DNA of 64,000 bases from Tamarix chinensis (lineage: Eukaryota > Streptophyta > Magnoliopsida > Caryophyllales > Tamaricaceae). Location: the NCBI GenBank assembly GCA_030549775.1, contig CM060174.1, positions 41,335,086 to 41,399,085 of the forward strand. The letters run 5' to 3'. Positions within the stretch are counted from its first letter, which is position 1; each line of letters begins with the position of its first letter. A program made the translations under genes and the position numbers. Below are positions 23,995 through 32,865 of the stretch, piece by piece. The notes beneath the pieces are model-generated. The model saw only the letters and a list, made by a program, of their open reading frames with translations, searched no databases and was not told the origin of the DNA.

Positions 23995-25080
23995 CGTGAG
24001 TGTCATGCAGAGAAGAGAGGGGGGAAGGGCTCAAAGAGGGGTGAGATGGAAGAGAGGAAGGGTGGCTCGGTTTAGGGACTTTAGGCTAGAAAATGAGGTA
24101 GTTAGGGGAGGTTCTAAGGCAAGTGGATGGTGCAGAAGTGAAGAGGGGGTGTAGGAGGTGGTCGGGGACGTGTTGATGGTGGCTAATGGTGGCGGAGGCG
24201 GCGGCAGCAAGGTTGCAAAGGTGGCGGTCGAAGTGGGGTGCGGGGTGCAGGCTGGCGAGGAAGGAAAAGAAAGGGGAAAAACGAAGGGGTGAAGGGGCTA
24301 GTTTTGGGAAAGTAAGGTATGGGGGTGGTAGAGGAGGTTGCAGGGATGAGATTGGTGGTCTGGGCGGCGACAGAGACGACCAGACGGCGGGGAACGGTGG
24401 CGTTACAGGTGGCCATCGAGAAGGGTGAAAATAAGGAGAAAAAAAGGAAGAAGGGAGAAAGGGGGTTGCGGGATGGGTATTGGGGTGGTGCAAGGTGGTA
24501 GTGGAAGGGTGTAGGAGGCGGTTTAGGAGCTGAGTGTGGCGGTTGGAGCGGCGGAGGGCGGCGGCGCACGAAATCAAGGGGGGGGGGAAGATGGGGGAGG
24601 AGAAAATGGAGGGGAGAGGGTCGGGAAAGAAGGCTTTGAAAATAATGGGGCAGGGAAGGGTGAAGAAAAAGAAGAGGGAGAAGAGAGAGAGAGGGAGAGG
24701 CAGGGTGGCAGGGCGGCGGCTGCAGGCGGTCGTAGGTGGTCGAGCGGCAGCTGCAGAGGGTCAGGCTATTGTCGCCTAAGAACAAGAAGAAAGGAAGGAG
24801 CTGCGGGCGGGCGGTCGAGGAAAGGAGGGGAAAAGGCTGGCCGGTCGGGGAAAGAAGGAAAAGAAAAGGCTGGCCGGTCCAGGGGATAAAGAAAGGGAGC
24901 CGGCCGGGTCGGGCACGCGGGAGAGAGGGATGAGGGGGAGAGGGAGAGGTGAGCCGAGGCCCACTGCGCGGGGAAGGCTGGCCTGGCGAGGCAGCCCGAG
25001 GGAAAAGGAAGAAGAAAAAGAAAAAGGAAAGGAAGAAAGGGGGAAAAGAAAAAGGGGAATGGAAAAAAAATAGGAAAAGT
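23995..25080. repeat. Purine-rich block of LTR D
   Basis: Strong G/A bias on the + strand, preceded by a palindromic CTCACGCTGCATGAGCAGCG word. The Pro/Ser/His-rich minus frames (24086-24785) and Gly/Arg-rich plus frames come from the skew and are not genes. Confidence 0.8.
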
Positions 25081-25399
25081 AGTTTAATTAAATTTATAAA
25101 ATCATAAAATATAATATTCCTAGTAAATAATTTAATTTAACAATTTAATTTATTATAACCTAATATTATAATTTAAAAAGGATAATGTTGGTAAAATATT
25201 ATTTTGGAAAATTATTTAAATAAAAAATTATGATAAATAGAAAATATTTATTTTTAATTTATTAAATACTCTTATCCAAATTTACATACTCTAAAATCCA
25301 TAAAATAATTAAAATAATAATTTTACAAGCTAATTTTATTTCAAATAAAGTTATTTATTAAAATATAGGTTTTCAGAATTTTTGGGGGATTACATTCCC

Positions 25400-26069
25400 A
25401 CACTCGCATGAATATAAAATCTGAGAGATGATTGAATAATGATGGACAAATGGCTTAAGGCCTAGAATTATTGATTTTACATTATGACCTATTAATATCT
25501 GATTGACTTGTTAAGTATGTGAATGTATGGATGTGAATATTATGTATACACCTGTCATTATGTATGTATATAGTATTGTATCAGGTATTACATTGCGAGT
25601 CTACTTTTAAGTATGTTTTAAAGGGTTACTCAGTACCATAGTACTGAAGGGTTCCATTCATGGGGCCCCTGCCTATTCAATGGGCAGTGTCCCTTGCAGG
25701 TCCTTTTTTCAGGTGTTATTCAAATGGGCAACGAGAAAGAGTGTAAGGATTATCCGGACTTTTAGGATTTTATTCTTTCTCTTCTAATGCTTGGTTTAAA
25801 TGTAATCTTTGTTCTTGTAACCACCATTGGTAGATTCTATTCTTATAAAATATTCATTTGCGCTACTCTGATTCAAGTAGGGTTTGAATTTCTAGCAATT
25901 GGTATTTTATTCTTTAGCCTTAACACTTGGTACTGGAACGGTATGAGTGAACCAGTCTGGTACTAAGTGTGGCGGTAATATCCCCAGAATTCATAGTCTT
26001 GTATTTTGCTTCCGCTGATTCTTTTAAATAAAACGGAATTTTTTAGGAGTGAATTTTGGGGGTGTTATA
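25400..26069 (+). repeat. 3' part of element C 5' LTR with conserved short hairpins
   Basis: It continues the LTR interrupted by D. It contains CAGTACCATAGTACTG (25631-25646; 6-bp arms) and CTGCCTATTCAATGGGCAG (25669-25687; CTGCC/GGCAG arms). Farther right come GGTATGAGTGAACCAGTCTG, TGCTTCCGCTGATTC and the end GGGGGTGTTATA. The same order is seen reversed at 21534-22060 and 57307-57780. Confidence 0.8.
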
Positions 26070-26070
26070 G

Positions 26071-26396
26071 GTTGGTATCAGAGTTAGTTTGAACCGCTCT
26101 TCCAATTTCAGACTTTTTTACTATGATACCACAAGTTGGTATCAAAGCTGGTTTCGACCACTCTTTCAATTTCAAACTTTTTAAACCGATATCACAAGTT
26201 GGTATCAAAGTTTGTTTTAACAAATCTTTCCATTTTAAATGAATTTAAGCAGATACCATAGCTGGTATCTGAGCTAGTTTCAACCACTCTTATAATTTCA
26301 ATCATTTTAAGCCGGTACCACAAGTTGGTATCAGGTATTTTCAGAAAATCTTTCTCGGTTTTTAAATATTTTGAGCTAATACTACAAGTAAGTATC
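26071..26396 (+). repeat. Five-copy 63-bp tandem repeat carrying the primer-binding site
   Basis: GTTGGTATCA-type starts lie at 26071, 26135, 26198, 26261 and 26324, with a degenerate sixth at 26387, so the period is 63-64 bp. The first copy holds TGGTATCAGAG (26073-26083), the plant initiator-tRNA-Met primer-binding site, three bases after the LTR end. Later copies read TGGTATCAAAG or TGGTATCTGAG. Units end in GATACCACAA-like words, so each junction forms a small palindrome (GATACCA...TGGTATC). Confidence 0.9.
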
Positions 26397-26598
26397 AAGT
26401 TGGTATCATGGAAGTTTTTTTTCAAGTTTAAAGGATTCTTATAAGGTCACCTAGTTTAAATATTTCTCTCTTATTTTGGAAAACCTGGATTAGTTCTGAG
26501 AGATGGGTATGGGTAGATTAAGTGACATCGGCTTAGGTCACCTAGCTTGAGAAAATAGCACCTTCCCTAACAAACATCTGTTTTATAGCTAACTCGAC

Positions 26599-26682
26599 AT
26601 GGACCGAGATGAACAGATCGACAACCTAGAGAGAGCGTTCAAAGTGATCATAGGATTAGCTCGGCGATCCTCGGTGCCCTAA
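26599..26682 (+). pseudogene. 27-codon gag stub of element C
   Basis: The ATG at 26599 opens a frame beginning MDRDEQIDNLERAF and stopping at TAA 26680-26682. Position (after the primer-binding region) and acidic, coiled-coil-like character suit the start of a Ty3-type gag. A deletion removes everything after about 26735. I infer gag from position only. Confidence 0.4.
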
Positions 26683-26869
26683 CCTCAAACCACTTTTCCT
26701 CCGACGGGTATCGGAGAGGACTGGTTTGATAGAGCTTGGGGGTATTACAACTAAGACATACAACATAAATGGCAAATATTGCATGTAAAGAGTTAGTCCT
26801 ATTAATCATAATCATTAGAATTCAGGCCATTAATTCTATTTTCACACAACTCTCAATTTAGGTCCAGGC

Positions 26870-27190
26870 GAGTACAGGAACCCCATTATTATAGTCGGTG
26901 GATTGGGAACACCTAACTCAGGATGCTCCTAGCAACTATTATTTGTTGGTGGATTGGTCTCTAGGAAAAATTACTCTTGGCCACTATTATTTAGGCGGAT
27001 CAGTCTAGCCCAGACTCTGATGGTGTTCCACTATAGGTGATTATTATTTTTCCCATGACTTATTATCATTTAAGGTTTGGTTTATTGAGTTTGGGATCCC
27101 CCACTATTATAGCTAGTGGAACAAAAACACCCAAGGCAGAATGTGCCTGTCTACTATTTTTGCGGATGGATGGTCTGGGTCCGACTCAAT
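26870..27190 (+). repeat. Dyad-motif array in LTR B
   Basis: Copies of CCACTATTAT...GGTGGA-like words near 26885, 26934, 26980 and 27103, more decayed than in LTR A. Spacers are of the CAGGATGCTCCTAG type. Confidence 0.75.
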
Positions 27191-28499
27191 AATCTTTCAC
27201 TTTAAATGGTTAGAGTCTTATTCATGTGTTATTCAACAAGTACCTTCTTACTAGATATGCATGCCCCACTGGACTTCTCATTCTCACCCTTATCTCCCCT
27301 AAATAGCCCCATTCCATATATAGGGACCTCTACACACCCTAAGACTCCAAGACTTCTTCCTCACCTTTCCCTTACTCACCATGAAAACCCAAACTCCCAT
27401 GTACGTGGATCAATGCCCACTTTTCCATATCTCTGCTTTACCTCACCAACATCCTCTAGGGTTTCCCTTATAAACCCTAATCTAGCTTATGTAGCCCTAA
27501 CTCCTCCTTATCATACATAATCCATGCTTCTTTTGTTTCCAACACCATCATTCCATTCAATCCACACCCAACATCACAACCTTACTTCCTATCCTTCACA
27601 TGTGATCATGAAAACCTTAGTTGGCTACCCCAAACCCTAGTACTTTTCCTTCCCTTTATGCCATCCCCTTATCCACACACACTCCACCCTCTTTTTTGCT
27701 TGACTCATCCCTCCTTCATATGATACCCTCTTAGTCTCAACCCTCACTCTAACAACTCACCATCAACTCTCTCTTCCACACACTTGCCCCACTTACGATT
27801 TTTCCCACAAACACTAGTTCCCTCATGCACACTTCTACCAACCCACTTACTAGTTTTCACTTATGGACTCTAATCACCCAAAATACTCTTTTCTCACCAT
27901 GCTTAATCCCTAACTCACCTTTTCCCACGTAAACGTTACCCCCATGCAAAGGCTAATCACCTCATGTAAGCCTTATGCTTCCTATACAAGATTTACTCGA
28001 ACCTTTCATTTTATTTTTATTATCCTTTTATTTGGCCACCCATAAATTATAAGATACTTAGGCTTTTCTCACTTCTCTCTAATCACTCCACCATCTTTAT
28101 TTCATTTATCTCCCCACAACCTCATCATACCACGTAAGGCCTCCTAGCATGCATTTCATATTAGGACAACTATACACAAGGGCATATCATAAAATACAAG
28201 TCATATAACCCATATCACACATATCATAACACATACATCACTTACCTTAACTCCATGCATAGCAAGCTACACTATAGGTATTTAGTTCATACTCACATAT
28301 AATTCGAGCATATAACCAAAACACCATGGGCTCATAAACATACAATTTGGCCTTAACTACATTCTTACTTAGAAGGACACCAGGTTTGGAGCATGAATCC
28401 TACGCTTCCTTAAGGGAAGAGTTTGGTTTACATATAAGAGTGGAACATTAATGTTAATTTCCATCTTACTCATTTTTCTTTTATTATTCGCTAACTAAA

Positions 28500-28692
28500 T
28501 ATTAGCAAAAGGACTAGTAATAGTAATGATAATGATAATAATAGTCATAATAATAAGAGGTTAATAATAATAATGATAATAGTCATAGTAATAATAAAAA
28601 TAATAATATTAATAATAATAACGATAATGATAATAATAACAATAATGATAACAATAATAATGATAGTAGTAGTAGAAGTAGTAGTAGTAGTC

Positions 28693-28776
<84 letters not shown>

Positions 28777-28780
28777 TAAA
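28500..28780. repeat. Trinucleotide mosaic array in LTR B
   Basis: AAT, then AGT/GTA, then AAT triplets over about 280 bp, at the position homologous to 13170-13955 in LTR A. It is followed by a purine-rich block (about 28800-29990) with GGTGGTGGTGG words and then the AT-rich tail to 30251. The open frames here are repeat artefacts. Confidence 0.9.
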
Positions 28781-30275
28781 ATAAATTACACTTAAGTACA
28801 ACAAGGGTTAGGACACAACCAGGGGTAGAGGTGGTAGCTAGAATGGCAGCGAGGGTGGCGTGCGGCAACACAAGGTAGTGAAGGTGGTGGTGATTTAGAA
28901 AGACACAATTTTGGGGTTGGAAAATGGGAAGGGAAGTGGCGGTTGTGAGGTAATAGAGTTCATGGATTAGAGGGGTTGTGGTGGTGGTGGTGGCTTGCCA
29001 TGGTGGCAGTAGCAACGGTGGTGGCTGAATGTGGAGGAGAGAAAAGGAGGAGGGAGGAAAGGGAGAAAAAAGGAAAGGGAGGGTATAGGGAGGTAGGGGG
29101 AGGATGTTTGGGTATAGAGGGAGGTAGTGGGGTTGGTGGTTGTGGTGTTGTAAGGGGTGGTGACAAGGTGCAAAGGGCAGCTCGAGCTACTCACTTTGCA
29201 CAAGTAGGGAGAGCAGAGGAGGAAGAGTTAGAGGCAAAGAGGGGTCTCGTTTGGTAAGGGGTAGTGCAGGGAAGAGGGTGGGTGAAAGTTTGAATGGTGG
29301 TGAGGAGCGGCGGCAACGACGATTACGTCTAAAGGGGTAGCGGAAGAGGAATTTAGGGATTTTTTGGGTAGAGGAAAAAGAAGAGGAAGAAGGATGAGGG
29401 AGCTTGTATAGGTAAGGAGAGGAGAAGAGGAGGACAAGGGAGTGGGAAGGGTAGGTGGTTACTGGCCGATGATGGCAAGTCTGTGTAAGCCTACAAAGGT
29501 GCAGATTTGCAGGGTGCAGGGGTAGGATTTTGGCAGGGTCACAGGGGGGTTAGGTGGGGGTGTTAGGGCTACAGAGGGGTGAGGACTAGCATAGGGTAGT
29601 GTCAGCTACACACCCTGCAGGTTAGGTCCAGGGAAAGGTGAGGGGAGAAGGAGAGCCATGGTTGTGAAGCAGCCACACACGTCAGTTGATTGGGGGAGGG
29701 GCAAGGTAGGAGACGAGGGCAGAAAGGGAGGAACGGAAAAAAGGAAGGATAGGCAAGGGTGTTGGGCAGCGCAGGGGGAAAAGAAAAAAAGACGGGTTAG
29801 GCTGTGTGGGAAAGAAGGAGAGTAGGGGGAAGAAGAAGGTTGGGCTGTATTGAGCGGGGCCCAGACCCGCGAGGAAGGGAGAAAGAGATAGAAAGAGAAG
29901 AAAAAGGAAGAAAGAAAAAGAAAAGGAAGAAAAAAAGGGAAAAAGGGAAAAGGAAAGAAAAAGAAAAATGAGGTGGTTAGGGGTATTTGGGATTTTTTAA
30001 AATTTTATGGGAATAATAAAATTAGTAAAAATAAATAAATATTTTTTTCTATTAATTTAGAATTCATGGTTAAAATTTTCTTAAAATCTATTTTAGTTAG
30101 CAAATTATCCTACATTAATTTCTCTCTCTCTCTCTCTCTTTTTGCTTTTATTATAATAATAATATTTTATTAAAATATTATATTTAATTGATCTCACTTA
30201 TTAATCCCTATTTAATTATTGATTCTTAAATTAAGGTTTTAGGATATTAAACTTATAATGCCATTGTCTTGTAAT

Positions 30276-31868
30276 CCCGTCTCACTAAAAAAACATATTT
30301 TATTCACCGTAAAAAGTAAAAAAGTCCTACCATAATTGTTGGTTTTGAACTAAAATTCTTGAAGATCTATAAATTCACACTTACCATTAAAGTAATGGAA
30401 CGTTGCCATTATCTACAACAATAATGTAAATATATACTTTATGGCACATTTCTATACTTCTTAAAATTTAGAGACCCTCATTGATTTACTAGAATGTATC
30501 TTAATTCACATTTTCCATCTGTAGTATATTTAGGGATAAAACTATTAAAATAACATCTAAAATAAAAGACTTAGAGGAATGATATTTTAAATTTAGTATA
30601 ATTTAGGAATTAATTTTAGGATTTTTTTTGAAATTGTATATAATACAATCTAAATAATATATATATTTATGTATGTATGTATGTATGTATGTATATACGT
30701 ACGTATGTATACATTTTTTAATATAAAAAAATTATATAATTACCACTTTCTTTCATTTTAATAATTAAATTTTTTTAAAAATAACATTTTTACGTTTACT
30801 TTTTTCTCCGTTTACAGGTTTCGTCCGTATTTATGTGCAACACCGGAGAGCCTATGTCACAGATCTCACAGCCTCGTTCACCCGGCCGGACGTGCATTCG
30901 GTTGAAAAAAAAATTGCAGACATGCCCCTATGGGCCTATCCTATACAACTTGGTTTGACTCAGAAGGTTGGACCGTCACCTACGGACACAGTAATAACAA
31001 AAATGCCAGCCAGGGCAATCTTAACCGAGGAAGGACAAAACAATCGTTTCGAAACGGCCGTCAGCAGAATTCAGGAAGCAGCTAAAACTTAAAGAACTCA
31101 ACTCATGTGGGAGTGGTGGGCCGCGGGAGCGAAAATGTACTCAAAACGTTAGTATACGGAGGGAGCAGCACCAGCGCGCGATGTTGGGGGGTGCAGACAG
31201 ACGCTGTAGTGATTTAGTAGTAGTACTAGACTATAGCAGTGGCTCTTTACAGACTGTAGTTACTCATCTCTCTCTATTCCAAAAGTTCCACAAAAATCTC
31301 TCTCTCCATCTTCTCCAGCCTGCCTTCTTCACCTCTCACTTAATTTACCATTTTTATCGCAGATGTGTTTCTATAATTGCTTCCATTTTTCTAGTATTAA
31401 AATACCACTCATTCAAAATCGGTTAAATAAAACTCTTATTATTTATCTGTCCTCCATATCTTCGCTGCAGGTGGAGAATTTTCCAAATTTTCTGCTCTTT
31501 AATTTTCTATTACTCAACACTGACAGAAACACATTCTCTTTCTTTCTCTCCGTCAATGTATTATTGTAGTACTAGAATAGCTCCTATGCCTCCACCTCCT
31601 TCGCCTTCTTTTCTTCCTCATTGTTGTACCATAATTACCTAGCATGGATTTTCAAATTCTAGGGTTTCGAGGACCTAACCCTGTCTGTCTCTCTGTCTCT
31701 CTCTCTCTCTCTCTCCTCCTTCTCCTTCTTCGATCATCAATCTATAGCTAAATAATAGCTAAATAAATGAAGTAGGGAGTACTTGTTATTATAGCTGTTT
31801 TATCACCAGAACAATCTCTGTGTCCTTTCACTGCTACTACCAGTCCAAGTCCGACGTCAACAGCAACA
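30276..31868 (+). promoter_or_regulatory. Promoter and 5' UTR region of the receptor-kinase gene
   Basis: About 1.6 kb between the retroelement nest and the start codon. It is AT-rich to about 30800 with a GTAT microsatellite (30671-30712). A GC-richer patch follows at 30830-31190, then pyrimidine-rich sequence typical of a plant 5' UTR from about 31265, with a CT tract at 31683-31721. No certain TATA box or start site can be fixed by eye. A CTGCAG|GT acceptor-like site near 31470 leaves room for a 5' UTR intron. Confidence 0.5.
31586..31775 (+). promoter_or_regulatory. Cluster of three short upstream reading frames
   Basis: If transcription starts near 31265, the leader holds three upstream starts. 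ATG 31586 opens an 18-codon frame ending at TAG 31642. ATG 31644 opens a 35-codon frame through the CT tract ending at TAA 31751. ATG 31767 opens a two-codon minimal frame, ATG AAG TAG, ending 31775. All stop before the main start at 31869, so they could damp translation or act as start-stop elements. No transcript evidence is available. Confidence 0.4.
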
Positions 31869-32865
31869 ATGTCTGGAGGGATGTTTGTCTCTACTTCAAT
31901 TACTACTAGAATTAGTGGCCATTCTTTCTCCCTCTTCCTCCTCCTCTGCCTCATGTACTCCTCCTTCCTCACCTTCTCTGTCTCAGCAAACCCCGATGAA
32001 GTCCGTGCTCTGCTCGAATTCAGGAAGGGTATTCAAACTGACCCACAAAGGAAAGTTCATTCCACTTGGAATGCCAACACTCTTCCTTCCGCTGATTCTG
32101 ATCCAGATGCCTGCCCTAGTACTTTTTTCGGCGTTCAATGTGACCCTTCTTCTAACTCTGTCACTGCCATCGTTCTCGATGGATTAGGCTTAGGGGGTGA
32201 ATTGAAGTTCTACACCTTAGTTTCTCTGACAAACTTACAGAATTTGAGTCTCTCTGGGAACGGTTTCAGTGGTCGTCTTGTGCCTGCTTTGGGATCTATT
32301 GCGTCATTGAAGTATATCGATCTATCTCATAATGAGTTCTATGGCCCGATCCCTGATCGAATTAATGATCTTTGGGGTTTGAATTACTTTAATTTGTCGA
32401 ATAATCGTTTTAAAGGTGGGTATCCTAATGGTATGCGGAATCTACAGCAGCTCAAAGTGTTAGATTTTCATTCTAATGAGCTTTGGGGTGATATACGGCA
32501 TTTCTTCGCTGAGCTACCCAATGTGGAATTTGTTGATTTGAGTTATAATTTGTTCACTGGTGGGCTTCCTAGCCATATTCAGAATGTTTCGAGTTTGGGA
32601 AACACGCTACGACATCTCAATTTGAGTTATAATAGCCTGAATGGGGGATTTTTATCGGCTGATACGGTTGACTTGTTTAAAAACTTGGAGGTCCTTGATC
32701 TGGGAAATAATATGATCACTGGTCAGCTTCCTTCCTTCCAGTCCTTGTCTAATCTCAAAGTCTTACGTCTTGGAAACAATCAGCTGTTTGGGGGAGTACC
32801 AGAAGGGTTACTATCTACTTCTGTCCCCTTGCAACACTTGGATCTGAGCGGAAATGGATTTTCGG
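31869..32865 (+). CDS. Exon 1: signal peptide, cap and first LRRs
   Basis: 997 nt, residues 1-332 plus one base. The start ATG at 31869 has A at -3 and is followed by a hydrophobic run (FSLFLLLCLMYSSFLTFSVSA). A nearby in-frame ATG (31881) would shorten it by four residues without harm. The exon ends TTTTCG|GTTAGT, phase 1; reading through would stop two codons later, which supports the splice. Confidence 0.92.

Larger units (their letters stand above)
21534..25394 (-). mobile_element. Solo LTR D, reverse orientation, inside element C LTR
   Basis: On the minus strand it runs TGTAATCCCCC...GGGGGTGTTACA, 3861 bp. Both flanks carry TTCCC (21529-21533 and 25395-25399). Removing it and one duplication restores the element C LTR. 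It has the same family order as C in reverse: conserved tail with GGGCCCC and hairpins (21534-22060), dyad repeats (22290-22400), minisatellite, purine block and AT-rich head. No internal region, so it is a solo LTR. Its intact TG/CA ends suggest it is the youngest layer. Confidence 0.9.
17640..26749 (+). mobile_element. Element C: long LTR, tandem PBS, gag stub, internal deletion
   Basis: The duplication ACTAA flanks it exactly (17635-17639 and 26750-26754). The 5' LTR starts TATAATCC (canonical TGTAATCC in copy D) and ends GGTGTTATA at 26069. The internal part is only about 0.68 kb, and the right end is just GGGGGTATTACA, so nearly all of gag-pol and the 3' LTR is missing. The LTR proper, without D, is about 4.56 kb: 17640-21533 plus 25400-26069. 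In order it contains an AT-rich head, pyrimidine block, minisatellite, GTACTGAGTAG tandem, dyad array and a conserved tail with short hairpins. Confidence 0.85.
17122..30251 (+). mobile_element. Solo LTR B, split by element C
   Basis: Same family as LTR A: TGTAACACCCCCAAAC start, GGGGGCGCTACTGTCGTGATC block, GAGTAAGGTAAC block, dyad repeats, trinucleotide array, purine block and AT-rich tail. The duplication CTTAT flanks it exactly at 17117-17121 and 30252-30256. Its right tip, AGGATATTAAA, has lost the canonical CA. Element C occupies 17640-26749, so the LTR proper is 17122-17639 plus 26755-30251, about 4.0 kb. There is no internal coding region, so it is a solo LTR. Confidence 0.85.

Noticed and set aside
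24086..24785. 163- and 200-codon minus-strand frames
   Set aside because: Purine-skew artefacts in solo LTR D.
21534..26069. A 4.5-kb element with about 500-bp terminal inverted repeats
   Set aside because: The inverted ends are the 3' parts of two LTRs in opposite orientation; the exact TTCCC duplication at 25395 shows the true insertion ends at 25394.
30835..31092. 85-codon plus frame in a GC-richer patch upstream of the receptor gene
   Set aside because: No motif and no splice partner recognised; more likely promoter sequence, though a conserved upstream exon cannot be excluded without transcripts.
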